Below, one piece after another: positions 22,641-34,889 of a stretch of DNA of 64,000 nucleotides. This DNA is from Branchinecta lynchi (lineage: Eukaryota > Arthropoda > Branchiopoda > Anostraca > Branchinectidae). The notes below the pieces were generated by a model. It had not been told where the DNA came from. It did not search any database and was given only the letters and a program-made list of their open reading frames with translations. Numbering within the stretch: the first letter of the stretch is position 1; each line of letters opens with the position of its first letter. The position numbers and the translations under genes were made by a program. The stretch spans positions 4,960,001 to 5,024,000 of the forward strand of contig JAKZAP010000019.1 of assembly GCA_023053575.1 (NCBI GenBank). The letters run 5' to 3'.

Positions 22641-23227
22641 GGAAGGTTTGATGACTGGAATCTTGTCTAGTTGTCCCAGGACCACAACAGAAGATGGGTT
22701 TGCCTGAAGCAGGGCTAGGGCTAGGATTAGAAGTCCATGGTTTGTAAACACACATGAAAAGCACACTTTCATCGTTCCCCGAGGACTCCTTGGGGAGCCG
22801 AAAGGAACGAATTCAGACAATATAAGGAGTCAGCCCCCACATTAAACTTTTGAAAAAAAAAAGGAAATTTAGGACACGCAATTTGTATGTAAAAGTCATG
22901 GTCCACCTTATTTTCATTTTACTTTATTCTGATTTGTTTTATTTTATTGTTCGGTCGTATTTTTTAAAAACAAAAATCATACTCTTTATAAAAGATGGAT
23001 TGTTCTAAAAATCAGTATTATCCCATAACTACACTCAGCTTTATCTCAGAAATTCTTTCTATCTATCCCTAATTTCTGTTTTTCACAAACCTAGAACACC
23101 AGCAATTCCCTAAAGACTATCCACCGAATCTGAAACTGAGTCCTTTTTTGATAATGGTGATGATAGTCGGATCATTACCCGTGAGACTCATGAGAATACG
23201 ATGTGCGAGTCCCTGGGACAAAACAAC
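22641..23227. other. Unassigned sequence
   Basis: Nothing recognised. A homopolymeric T/A-rich stretch lies around 22850-22990. Confidence 0.4.
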
Positions 23228-24288
23228 AAGACCAAAGGTTTCGATGTGATCGCAAAAATTCAATATTTGATCCAGACAATTGGTCTTGTAAATATCCAGT
23301 CTTCGCCAGACTCCTTGAACATTTTTACTATTCAAATTTAGAAATAGAATACGGCCTTCGGCTAATCATCTGAGAAAACTAAGTTCAGATATGGATTCAG
23401 CATGTGTATTTACCCTTATACTTCATATCTACTTTGACGGTTTTCGGTTTCATTCGGTTTATTTTCGGTGTGAGCCGAATTTCGGCCGAACTACTTGTCC
23501 GGCAACAAAACAAAGCTCAAACACGAATTCAGAACATCTCCACCCCTATATCAAATCTCTAATCAACTTTAGATATAACTTTTACTATTTTCCGCTTCCG
23601 GCCGGATTCCGGGCGAACTACTTTTTCGATGAGAAAATGATTTTCATTTAACCATTCAACATGTCTTCTTACCCCGAAACTAAACATCTAATCAACTTCA
23701 AGTACAACTTTAACTTTTTACCAACTTTCTGGTTTTGTCCAGATCTGGGCGAACTACTTGTCCGGCGAGAAAATGACTTTCATATCAGTGTGTAGCATGT
23801 CTCCTCACCCTTAAATCTCCTTTGCTATTACAAAATAATTTGTTCGCCCCTTAATATAAAACCCCTCCCCCATCCCTAAATGTAGGGCTATAGAGACTAT
23901 TTACGAACTCGACCTGTCCCTTGACCCAAAGAACCCTCACACCAAGTTTCATCAAAGTATAAGTAAGTAAGTAAGTAAGTGTATTTATAACCCACAAAAT
24001 GTTTTACAACATAAGAGTGTGGAGTAGAAGAGATAAATAGAAATAAAAAGAAAAGAACAAAAGACAACGAGAAAATAACATACACACAGACAATACGCAT
24101 CAGCTATCAGCCAAAAAGTCTAATCAGTCGGTGATGCGGCAACAGACGTAGACAAGACTTCTGACGGAAACCAGAATGCAAATCTTGCAGCCTTACTCTC
24201 ATTCCCACCGAGAATTATAATGCTCACAGATGGACGGAAAGACGAACAACTTTTAGGAAGTCATAGGTATCATAGGTATCGTTTTGGG
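23228..24288 (-). repeat. HINE-A copy, 5' end truncated, interrupted by a LINE tail
   Basis: 3' end AACAACAAGACCAAAGG at 23224-23240 and 137-bp units to about 23820. The GATGAAACTTGG block is split at 23957-24198 by foreign sequence. The element loses its terminal palindrome at the satellite junction near 24285. Confidence 0.75.
23957..24198 (-). mobile_element. 5'-truncated LINE 3' end with (ACTT)n tail
   Basis: On the minus strand a U-rich 3' UTR ends in ACTTACTTACTTACTTA. It sits in the TTTGATGAAACTTGG block of the HINE-A copy. Tandem-repeat tails instead of poly(A) are typical of CR1/L2/RTE-type LINEs. Confidence 0.6.
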
Positions 24289-26556
24289 CATTCGGTCAAA
24301 TTTTTAACCGAAGGCGAAAAATTCGGTCAAAGCGGGATCAAAACGGTCAAAACGGGACACATGATTCATAAAATCTTGTGTCCCCGCATTTCAAAATTGG
24401 GTGATTTAACGTGTTTACTGGTTCCCCTTTCTTTGTCGAATTTGCTAATTCATCCAACTTTTGTTCATTCCGCACTGATTTCCCGCATTCGTTCTGTCCC
24501 TTCGTAAATTAGGTGATTTAACCTGTTTATTTGGGGTCACTGGAAAACCGGAACCCCGGAAGCTCCGCCACCGGAACCGATGACTTTGGAAAACCGGAAC
24601 ATGAAACTGGAAAACCGGAACCGATGGCTCAGTTTCAATCTGCTATAGGAAAATGGAAAACCGGAACTTGAGAATGGAAAACCGGAACGTGTGGTAATGA
24701 AAAACAGGAACATGTGGTCCTCGGCAGTTGACTTGGGTTTTGACGGAATATGTTTCATGTTTAATACAAGTTTTCAAAGAAGTCCATGTTTTGGCGTGTT
24801 TTCTAGTACAGTTTAGAAATCCAGTAAGCTATCGCAACACTCGTTTGCACTCACTTCAGGGTTGCGACTGGCAGTAGTACAATTGTATTCTTTTTAGTAA
24901 TCAGTATAGTTTAGAAATCCAGTAAGCTACAGAAGGATCTTGTAAAGAGGAAGATTTCAGAGGCTAGTCGAACACGTTGCCTCGTTGCACGTTGCCCAAA
25001 TGTTCCGGTTTTCCATTATCTGATTATCTGGAAAGTCATTTCACGTTCATCAGCATCATCATGATCAACACGTAAAAGTAGGGAATTCGGCAATTGTTGT
25101 TTTTGCAAAGATCCAGCTACCGTGGTATAAGATATTTAGGTATCTGCTAAATGCAACTATTGTCATGACGAAAGACACAACATTACTAAATTAGTCTCCC
25201 TGATTCGTTGGCGAATAGGATAAATCAATCAGCTTCTTTAAGTGGATCTGGGCATTCTTCATTAAGGGACACACATAAGCAAAGAAAGAAAGTGAACGTG
25301 CAATGTGTTCAGCGAAAAATTGTTGCCCAAGACTACATGTTCCGGTTTTCAATTCCCAAGTTCTGGTTTTCCATTTTCCCTGTAGCTAACTGAAACTGAG
25401 CCATCGGTTCCGGTTTTCCAGTTTCATGTTCCGGTTTTCCGAAGCCATCGGTTCCGGTGGCGGAGGTTCCGGTGTTCCCGTTTTCCAGTGACGCGCTTTA
25501 TTTGGTCTCATTCGCTAGCGAATTAGGTAGTTCACCGAACTTTTCTCAAGTCCATATCTGTTCTATCGCATGCGGTTAGTCCATTTCATAAATCGGTCAT
25601 TAATCAGATTCATTTGGTTCTGATTCGTGACCAAATTCGACGATTCATCCAACTTTTGTTCAGTCCGCATCGATTTCGCCACATGCGGTCCATCCTTCCA
25701 TAAATTCGGTGATTTAACCTGTTTCTTTGGTCTCATTCTTTACCGAATTAGGTAATCCGGTCGCCTTTGGTCAGACCATTTCATAATTCGGCCATTAATC
25801 AGGTTCATTTGGTTCTGCTTCGTGACCGAATACGATAATTCATCCAACTTTGTTCGGTCCGCATCGATTTCGCCACATTAGGTCTGTTCCTGCGTAAATT
25901 CGGTGATTTAACCTGTTTATTTGGTCTCATTCTCTACCGAATTCGGTAATTCGGTCAGGCCATTTCCTAATGAAATTCGGTGAGATTCATTTGGTTCTGA
26001 TCCGTTACCGAATACGGTAATTCACCGGACTTTTCTCAAGTCCATATCTGTTCTATCGCATGCGGTTAGTCCATTTCATAAATCGGTCATTAATCAGGTT
26101 CATTTGGTTCTGATTCGTGACCAAATTCGACAATTCATCCAACTTGTATTCAGTCCGCATCGTTTTTGCCACATTCGGTCCGTCCTTGCATAAATTGCAT
26201 AAACCCTGTTTCTTTGGTCTCATTCTTTATCGAATTAGGTCCATTTCATAATTCGGTCATTAATCAGGTTCATTTGGTTCTGCTTCGTGACCGAATACGA
26301 TAATTCCTCCAACTTTGTTCGGTCCGCATCGATTTCGCCGCATTCGGTCCGTTCCTGCGTAAATTCGGTGACTTAACCTGTTTATTTGGTCTCATTCTCT
26401 ACCGAATTCGGTAATTCGGTCAGTCCATTTCGTAATTAAATTCGGTGAGATTCATTTGGTTCTGATTCGTTACCGAATACGGTAATTCACTGGATTTTTC
26501 TTCAGTCCATTTATATTACTAGACTTGCCGAATTCGGTTGTTTTAGGTGATTCTAA
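24285..26556. repeat. TTCGGT-rich satellite with 490-bp higher-order repeat
   Basis: Degenerate units of about 165 bp (ATTTCATAATTCGGTCATTA, TTCATTTGGTTCTG, TTCGGTGATTTAACCTG) form larger repeats: CTTTTCTCAAGTCCATATCT recurs at 25540 and 26030, 490 bp apart. Contains the perfect palindrome ACCGAATTCGGT at 25936 and 26401. Interrupted by the element at 24535-25496 and flanked by two truncated HINE-A copies in opposite orientation. Confidence 0.85.
24535..25496. mobile_element. Mutator-like non-autonomous element, 9-bp target duplication
   Basis: Flanked by TTTATTTGG at 24526-24534 and 25497-25505. Removing the element restores the satellite motif CCTGTTTATTTGGTCTCATT. The inverted ends are about 160-190 bp and built of repeated GGAAAACCGGAAC units with CACCGGAACCGATG. 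The centre carries a 23-bp direct repeat (TAGAAATCCAGTAAGCTA at about 24823 and 24915). No ORF. Long inverted ends with a 9-bp duplication point to MULEs. Confidence 0.82.
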
Positions 26557-27776
26557 CTATGACATCGCAAAAGTTGTCCGTCCGTCCGTCCGTCTGTAAG
26601 CACGATAACTCTCGAAGGGAATGAGATATTTTGATGAAACTTGGTGTGAGGATTCGTTGGGTCGTCGGAACAGTCAAGTTCGTAGATGGGCTTTGTAGCC
26701 CTACATTTAGGGGTGGGGAGGGGGTTCAAATTAAGGGGCAAACAAAATATTTTGAAACAGCTAATGTGATAGTCGATTGTGGGGTAAGAAGACATGCTGA
26801 ACACGAGGGTGAAAACCATTTTGTCATCAGAAAAGTAGTTCGCCCGGAATACGGCCAAAGCCGGAAAGTTTGTTGAAAGTAAAAGTCTTATTTGAAGTTG
26901 ATTAGATGTTCGATTTGGGGGTAGGAAGACATGCTGAAGACGATGGTGAAAACTATTTTCTCGACGGACAAGTATTTCGCCCGGAATCCGGCCCAAACCG
27001 GAAAGTTTGTTGAAAGTAAAAGTTTTATTTGAAGTTGATTAGGTGTTCGATTTGGGGGTAGGAAGACATGCTGAAGACGACGGTGAAAACTATTTTCTCG
27101 ACGTACAAGTATTTCGCCCGGAATCCGGCCCAAACCGGAAAGTTTGTCAAAATTAAAAGCTTTATTTGGAGTTGATTAGATGTTCGATTTAGGGCAAGAA
27201 GACATGCTGAACACTTATGTGAAAACAATTTTCTACCCGGACTTGTAGTTCGCCCGGAATCCGGCCAAAACCGGAAAGCTGTTGGAAGTTAAAGTTTTAT
27301 TTCTAGTTGATTAGATAAGCAATTTAGGGGTAAGAAGAGATGCTGAGTCCCTGTATGACAGTCATATTTTACCCGGACATATAGTTCGACCGGGATCCGG
27401 CTGGAATCAGAAAATTTGTTATAAGCTAAATTTATATTTGAAGTTGATTAGATGTTCATTACTGGGGAAAGAAGATACCCTGATTTCGTCTTTGAGCTTT
27501 CTTTTTTCGCGCACAAGTAGTTCTGGAGTTCGGCCCAAAACCGAGAAATTGGCAGAAGTGCCAGGAAGTTTTCGTCAAAACTTATAGGGGTAAACACACA
27601 TGCTGAATTCATATCTGAACTTGGTTTTCTCAGGTTATTAGCTATTTGGCCTTAATCTGTTTCTGAATTTTAATTGTAAAAATGCTCACGGAGTCTGGCG
27701 ATGACTGGATCTGGCTAAGACAAGACCCAGTTGTCTGGATCAGATATTGAATTTTTGGGATCCCATAGGAACCTTG
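26557..27776 (+). repeat. HINE-A copy, 5' terminus truncated
   Basis: Begins inside the leader (CTATGACATCGCAAAAGTTG), then GTCCGTCCGTCCGTC, the GATGAAACTTGGTGTGAGGA block and about six 137-bp units (26888 and 27025 start equivalent units). Ends ACCTTG|TT. Confidence 0.82.
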
Positions 27777-27778
27777 TT

Positions 27779-28150
27779 CCAAAAGATCCATGAAAACTGG
27801 TATAGACCCAGATAGATGCCTATATAGTACGACAACATATGTATCTTTTGGCTTAAGTCTAAGCTGAAGGACAAGTGGCTCAAATAACATTTCGTGGTAT
27901 AGTTCTAGGTCATTTCTTACCAAAACCTCGATATCGCTCCGAATATAAGCCAATTCCTCCATGTTATTTAAGCTGACAATTCTTATGGTAAAATGTGTAC
28001 TCTGGAATATGTAGAGCAGAGTTACGCTCATTAAGCCATCTCTCTGTGAGACCAATAACGTGAAAAATGGAAAGTTCACGTATCTCGTTTATAAAATTGA
28101 AAGATGAATTCAACCCTTGGCAATCCAGGTTGAACACTTTGAGGTCTTCT
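27779..28150 (-). pseudogene. LINE endonuclease domain fragment
   Basis: Minus-strand frames together read QGLNSSFNFINEIREL, FHVIGLTERWLNE, GGIGLYSER and DTYVVVLYRHLSGSIPVF. This is the APE endonuclease order (xLNSxFxxI, hIIGLtEtWL, GGG, vvVvYRhP). At least two frameshifts. It ends directly against the HINE-A copy. Confidence 0.72.
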
Positions 28151-28774
28151 GAACACCACCACTATACTCGGATTTAATGTCATCTTTAAATAGGTACTTC
28201 GAATTATAAGAATAGCATTAACCAGCAATCCCAATATCGTAATTCCGACGGAGTTGCTCTGTAAACATACTTCCAAAATCCACATTTGAAGCTTCCAAAT
28301 TTTTTAGACGGCTGTCGCCTGGGGGGTCACGATTACCATATTTACCATTAACCATAATCATTCAATTTTAACATAGCGGTATATGGCCTCATCACCAAAA
28401 AGAAAGAACAAAAAAAGACACGAGAAAGAAGAAAAAAGAAAAGAACAAGGAAAATTACAAAGATATTTTCCATTTCGGAAAGAAACTAACTACTAAGGAT
28501 CAGGCTACAAATGATTTGCCTGTAGCGATCCCATGTATGAAATCACCCAATACAACGTCCCTCAAATAGTGACAGTATACAAACGCTTAATGAACATCTC
28601 ACAGTAATAAATGTCGTGACAATATGACAATTTTTCATATATCAAGGAAATGCTTACAATCTAAGAAAAAAATTGAAAAATTCATGAATCCAACAAACTC
28701 TTAGCATTGTACCAAGGGACTTTAATGACAGGATTGTCTTTTTTAACAGAGATGGGTGATAAGAACAAACGGGA
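28151..28774. other. Unassigned, AT-rich
   Basis: A purine run of AAAGAAGAAAAAAG type at 28390-28450 resembles the LINE 3' UTRs at 24020-24080 and 45985. No coding sequence recognised. Confidence 0.35.
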
Positions 28775-29060
28775 TATGGCGGAAATCGAGAATTTGCAGA
28801 TATGTTCCGATCCCAGTCAAGCTTGAAGGACGAGAAAAGAAGATGTTAGAGATGCGAATTTTATGTGTCCTAGTCGTGGAGGGGGGGGGGGCTAGATTAT
28901 CCGAGGCGGCGATGTCGGAAACGCTCCGGCTCGCGTGAAAATAGATACATTATTTCTAGGTCCAATCCTAGGAGGGTTGAAGGGGAGATTTTGTGACATT
29001 CTCATCTACTTACTTGTACCAGCTACTCGTAACAAGTGCGATATGAGCTCGTAGCTCTTG
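28775..29060 (+). repeat. HINE-B 3' fragment
   Basis: GAATTTGCAGATATGTTCCG and GAGATGCGAATTTTATGTGT match the copy at 59378-60902. A 9-G run follows, and the 3' end is GAGCTCGTAGCTCTTG|TT. Confidence 0.75.
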
Positions 29061-29149
29061 TTATTAATAAATTCAGTAAAAATCAGGTACCGATTCGGTT
29101 AATTTTACCAAGTGTGCCCCCCCCCCCCAAATGAAGACAGGCTCGGGAC

Positions 29150-29190
29150 GACCCTGGGTATCCCTCCACTTAAGATTTGGGATCCCAAAA
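29150..29190 (-). repeat. HINE-A terminal scrap
   Basis: GTATCCCTCCACTTAAGATT then GGGATCCCAAAAA, the outermost 5' end of the family, with nothing else of the element. Confidence 0.6.
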
Positions 29191-29596
29191 AGGCGGGGAC
29201 TCCGTGGAGTCCACGGGGAACTTCGAGAAATGAGAATACACCAGAGAGAGTCATCTAGCGATGTAATCTGTCTATCTTGACATTGAGACATGACAAATTT
29301 CGACCCTCCGGGTAACTGAATTGTCAAGTTTTGTCAGAAATGTGGGTAAAAGGAAAAATCAGCTGCACTTTTCGAGAGTTGAATATTGATGTAGTACTAC
29401 AGTGCGGTCAGTCATTTCGGTAAGTCTTCATTTAGTTTTGTTGTAGTCCGTTTGTGGTTAAGTAATTTCTGAGTCATCTAGAGAAAAAGTAACAGACTCG
29501 GAAATACTAGTTCGATTGCCTTATAGGTGGCGCTACGCTACTCAGAGGATTTGAGAGGATTACTTCTGGGCAAGATATTTGAAAGCTTTGAAGCGC

Positions 29597-29929
29597 TGGC
29601 GAGTTCACTATTAGTTTTTTTATTCTGAGTTCCATTTGCACCTTAGGAAACAAATTAATCTGCTAATGCATCTCGCCTTCATCTTATTCCATGTTGTTCT
29701 TCCCCCATGTTGTTGCCGAGTCGGTAAATAAAAATTTAGTTGGCGGAAAGTGCTGCAATTCTTCTTGAAAATGTAGATTTTTTCATGAAATGCAAAATTT
29801 TATGATAATATTAAAACGAAAAGGCATTTCTGAAGAAGGTGAGATGCATCTGAGATGCATTAGCAGATTAGTTTGTTTCCTAAGGTGCAAATGGAACTCC
29901 GAATAAAAAATAATAGTGAATACTCGCCA
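29597..29929. mobile_element. Foldback MITE, arms of about 75 bp or more
   Basis: TGGCGAGTTCACTATTA at 29597 is mirrored by TAATAGTGAATACTCGCCA ending 29929. The arms share TTCCATTTGCACCTTAGGAA and TAATCTGCTAATGCATCTC. No ORF. Confidence 0.8.
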
Positions 29930-31846
29930 AACAAAACACTAAAGATTAAAATCTATTTTCAGGTTACTGTTCTTGCCAAACACGTTTCATTCATATCTAT
30001 TTTCCAGAGCTGTGAATCCATGTTTAAATGTTTTTCATTGACTTGTACCTAATGTTTCTTCGTTTAGGTTTTCTGCTAGTGCTGTTTATTAAATGAAACA
30101 TATCAGTTTGAAATTTAAAATGTCATTAAAGCTTCAGCGACCTAATGAGCTATTTCTTGACTCCACCCCTCCCCCTAGTAGATCTGCTTTCATCCGAAAC
30201 CTTTTATGATAAAAATTCCTTTATCTCGAAGTTAGCGGTCTTCGACCATTTTTCACGGTGATCGTGAGATTGCCAGTGTTTCCAAGTTGTTACTCGGATT
30301 TCTACGTTGTCGCTACGTATGTTTCAAAGAACTTTGCCGTTGGTGCGTGGCAATATTCAAAATATCGAAGTGCTGTATCTAGTTGGCTCTGTAGACAAGA
30401 GGCGACGTAAATCAACAACAACAGTTGGCTCTGTAAGTAAGTATGTAATTTATTTACGACCAGCCATTTTGAAAAGGCGGAGTGTTTTGAGTGTACTTCC
30501 ACTTCTACTTATTTTGGCAGTAGGATACTTATTTTCAGCCTTTTCTACTTACAGGAGTGCTGCGTGAAGCCGCCACCCTAAACTCCTATTTTTGGGAAAT
30601 GACTTAGGGAAAAAGAGTAAAGGTTGAGATACAATTCAGTGGAGTATCCTGAAAGGAAGCTTAGAACCTTCACTTTCTGCTGGTACCATAGTTTACTTGA
30701 AATTGTTCAAGGCTAAGCTGGAAAACACGAAAGAATATAGGCACCCAAGTGATCATGAAGTCGCCCACTTTGCTAAAAATAGTATTTTGCTACATGGTGA
30801 AGTTAGAGGCCAGCTGTTTGGTCAGAGAGGTTCCTTGACCTTTTGCAAATAACAAAATTTGCTGTTTTCTTGGAATTTGCATGATTTTTCTGGGGGTGGC
30901 AGCTTCATGATCCAAGGTGGCAGGATCATGTACCATGGCCAATTAGGGGGTGGGCGGTGCCGTAGTAAGGGCAGCTTCATGCAACACACCTGTACCAAAT
31001 TTTGTATTTACTTACCTAGACTACTTATTTTTTGGGTCTACTACTTATTATCTCAACATTTAATCTTTATTCAAAAGCTCTATTTTTGTCTCCAGTTCTC
31101 TCTATTATAGCTGAAAAGCAGGTTGATTTTCAAAAAAATTCTGCAGGGCATGGTTTGACATAAATCGGCTTTGTCACTATTGGCATTCAGAGTAGATGCA
31201 CAAGTGAAGAAAAACACTATGATTTCACGGTTAGCCCTTGCTTTCATTTGGGATGCTTTGGAAAGGGGAAACTGGATGCTTGGGAAACTGCAACGGGTTT
31301 CATAATATTCTCTATTAGAAGGTGCCTTTTTATCTGGTTTTAGGCCTGGGATTTGAGAAACATTCGTTCAAGAACCTGTCCTGGAAATGGTTAAATATTG
31401 GCAGAAAAATGCTTGAAGCTGCTGTTAGGGTTTCACCCTCTCCGTTCTTGATAATTCTGAAAGTTCTTGGGTCTTAATGTTTGATCCACATTAAAAGCTA
31501 GGATTTGCATGGGAAGCAGTTGAGTTCGGCAGAAAAAGAAAATGCAAATATCAGAACTTCACCTGCAGCGCTCAGTTGAATTTGGTCTTGGGTTTGGTAG
31601 TTCGGCCGCAGCAATAAGCATGTACTGTCCAAGTGTTCTTCGCAGAAGCGACACCTAGTAGCTGCATAATCAGCTGCCGAGCTGCTCTTTTTGATTAGTT
31701 GTACTTACAAAATCTTATTTTTGAATTTTAACATTTTAAAGTAACTTAAAACTGGTTTAAAAACTTAAAACAATCTAGCCTAATGCTCAAATTGCCATTA
31801 AAATTGCCGGTGAAAATTTTGACTCTGCATCCTCCCTATCGAAAAT
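29930..31846. other. Single-copy-looking region, no gene identified
   Basis: No HINE or MITE sequence recognised. An open frame at 30307-30567 and a GTAAGTAAGT donor-like site at 30433 are present, but no family is recognisable. The missing OGG1 first exon could lie here or up to 41 kb. Confidence 0.35.
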
Positions 31847-31888
31847 GCAGTACTCCAGCACTGCCCCCAGGCAGTGCTGGAGCACTGC
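31847..31888. repeat. 19-bp near-perfect hairpin
   Basis: GCAGTACTCCAGCACTGCC (31847-31865), loop CCCA, GGCAGTGCTGGAGCACTGC (31870-31888); one mismatch in 19. Confidence 0.75.
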
Positions 31889-33855
31889 AATTGTACCAGG
31901 CACTCCTTAACTTCTCGAGGTACAGGAGGGGTATCCAACCTCAGACACGTCTTTCCTTCAGAATAATTTATCTGGTTTAAAAAGGAACCAATAAATATGA
32001 CAAACACACTAGACTGAAGCTAACTGAATGGTTTACATATTGGATAAATAAATATTGGCTCAATCTTATTGTTACAAATATTTTTCTTTTCAAACATGAT
32101 CCCTTCATTCTAACCTTACCTCGATTGACTAGAAAATGATGAAAAAGGTAGCAAAGTCAATAGCTAGAAAATCCCTTTTCAAAACAGCTTGAAAACAAAG
32201 AAAAGGCAGAGAATTTGAATATTTGAGGACACATGACTGTTCAAAAAGTCATATTTTGTCTCTTGACTGTCAGGACAGCATGTACATTTCATTTTAACAT
32301 TTTCGCGGCACAAATCGAGGTAGTATAAAAACGAGGTCAGGTATCCCTCCTGTACAAGACGGGTTAAGCCAGCAGGTCAACCACTAAAACATGACGAAGA
32401 TGCCTCAAACTGGTATGTGCGTGATAGCTTACTGTAGTCTAGGTAACTAGGTAAAAAAAGAGACTCCAGTTCAGGCTGATTAGGTCTGACAGACAGACAA
32501 CAAAACCAATTATGGTAAGGTAGGTTGCACAAAAAGCTTGAGTAACATGAGAAATTATTGATTGTTCGAGTAAATAAAAATATTTGCATCAGGTCAGGGT
32601 CCCCAGACTTGTCACAAACTATAACCTTCTTTTAGAATCACATTTGTACGACATTCTCTGACCAGAAAATTCTTGCTGACATAACCTGACAGACAGACAA
32701 CCGACTGGTTAACTCCAACTTGGGTAAAGTTTTGAGAATAGTTTTGAGAATAGCATAAATGGGAATTGTGGGATAGCAATGAAGAAGCTTAAAAACTACA
32801 ATACAAAACAATATTGGAGGGTTGAGTAAAATCATTTACAACAAACTTTTTTTTCTAGCTGTTCAGGATCCCAATACAACTCTCAAACGTTGACTATGGT
32901 GATTTAGTCTGACAGACAGTAAGACCATTTATTTGAGATCCTATGATTGTCTCAGAATTAAACCAGGACTAATAATCGACAACATACGAAAACAAAAGAA
33001 ACTACTTTCAGTTTATAAGTATTTCTTCAGCCTAAGGTTTAGCTATCTAGAAATCATGTTCGACTGTCCTTGAAATTCAGTCAGGCTGTTTCTTTATGTG
33101 CTATGAAGCTAAGACTATAGTGTAGCGCATTGAAATACTTCTACGCTGCTTGAAATGCTCTAATTTTTTACAGGTGCAAATTCAGAAAACGTGACGTCTG
33201 GCCAACAGATGCACATAGTTCCAATGGTATCTACCAAGTAAAGCCCAGGATTCTGACCTGTAGTACACCTGTGCATCACAGCATTGTGTCTAGATGTGTA
33301 GACTCACAGCTACAGCCATGTTTGCTAAACCCCGCTGACTGGTTCCACAGAGAGCTTTAGTAAATAGGTGAGTGTTTATCCGGAAATACATTTTACACCA
33401 ACTAATTCTAGGTGATAGGTTTACTGAGGCCACGAAAGTACCATTAACACTGAAAAACTGCAGATACTCTCCATTTCTTCGGATTTCTACTTGCAACTGT
33501 CTAGCCCCTCTGCTCACCACCTAGATGCGGTTCGGTGACGCCGGGATACAGAGATAATGAACCATCACTGAATAATTATCAGTTTATATATCATACTGCG
33601 ATGATTTCATCCTATTTTCAGTGTGTCATTTTATCTTTTTTCAAGTTCAAATTGGTTGCTATTTAGCACAAGGATGTTTCATGCCCCTAATCTTGGCTGG
33701 TATGGATGATTACCTACAATTGAAAGGGTAGAAACCAGATTTCAAGGAAGAGTTGAAGGATAGATCAAGACTAGGTTTATCCAGGTTTGACACAGACTTT
33801 ACAGTGATTTACATGCTGCTCTGCTGCTTCTGGCTGCGAGTATCGTGAATTTGAA
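31889..33855. other. Region with weak ~210-bp periodicity, no gene identified
   Basis: CTGACAGACAGACAAC-like motifs recur at about 32487, 32687 and 32907, suggesting decayed tandem units. The motif TGCGGTTCGGTGACGCCGGG at 33526 recurs as TGCGGTTCGGTGACGCTGGG at 45765. Confidence 0.35.
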
Positions 33856-34480
33856 CAAAACCAAATGTTTCGACTGGATCCCAAAATTTCATATTTGATC
33901 CAGACAACTGGATCTTCTAGATATCTGGTCTTCGCCAGACTCCTTGTAAATTTGTAAGATATGACGTCATCGACGCAGAGCTTTCGCTTTTATGGATAAA
34001 GGGCAGGGTAGAGACTCGAAAATCGGTCAACAAATTTTTATTAAACTGTTACCAGATCCTTGCCGGATGCATTCTGACTTTTCGAACCAGCAAATGCCGT
34101 TTGGCAGATTAGTAGACTGATCGCATGCACATTTTTGTTTATCATTAGTATGATCAAAACTTGCAACAGTATATCTCCTGCCTGATTCCAAGTAAACTCC
34201 TTGTCCAGCGAAACTATTTTCATACTTGGATTCAGCATGTCTCCTCACCTCTGAATCAACTAGCTTGAAACATATTTTTTGTCCTCCCTTAATTTGAAAC
34301 CCCTGCCCCACCCATAAATATAGCACTACAGAGCCCACCTTCGAACTATACTTTGACCCAAAGGGTCATCGTGTCAAATTTTAACAAAATATCTCAACCC
34401 TTTCCAGAGTTATCATGCTAACAGACGGACAATTTGTGCGATGCCATAGGCATCCCTCACTTACGTTTCGGGATCCCAAA
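33856..34480 (-). repeat. HINE-A copy, internally deleted
   Basis: Both terminal GGGATCCC-type boxes present (33876 decayed to GGATCCC; 34470). Only about one 137-bp unit remains. Confidence 0.75.
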
Positions 34481-34889
34481 CTCAGTTCGTCTGTATAGTC
34501 GCAAACTTCAGCCACCCTGAAGAGCCCCTTTAACCAAATGGTGATGGTGTTGACAAGCATGAAACAAACTCTCTGAGGACAAGAAAACGAACAGGCATAC
34601 ACAACTTTCTGTCTGTGGAATTGTGACTTAGATAGACACGTCATATGTTTTTTTTTCTTTCTAGGCAAAAGCTACATTGGCATCACGAGTTTTTCCAGCT
34701 TCAGCACTCCCAGGGAAAAGGAATAGTTTTGACATTTTGTATTGATTGAGAGGTCAAAAATTTTCGAATGATTGTGAATTACACAAGTTTATTTTTATAT
34801 AGCCTACTCTGAAAAAAAATTTGTCTGTGATAATCGAAGTTACTGTGTAGAGCTCATTGTTTCATCTACACCATAGAAGCAACATACAA
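34481..34889. other. Unassigned spacer between two HINE-A copies
   Basis: No coding sequence or repeat recognised. Confidence 0.4.

Noticed and set aside
30307..30567. 86-codon frame with a hydrophobic stretch and a GTAAGTAAGT inside
   Set aside because: Could be a first exon, but no similarity recognised, including to the OGG1 N terminus.
33168..33360. Plus-strand frame with SNGIYQVKP after a TTTTTTACAG acceptor-like site, and an opposing minus-strand frame
   Set aside because: Resembles the start of fibrinogen-like or collagen C-propeptide domains only over a few residues; no continuing exon or donor found, and the opposite strand is equally open.
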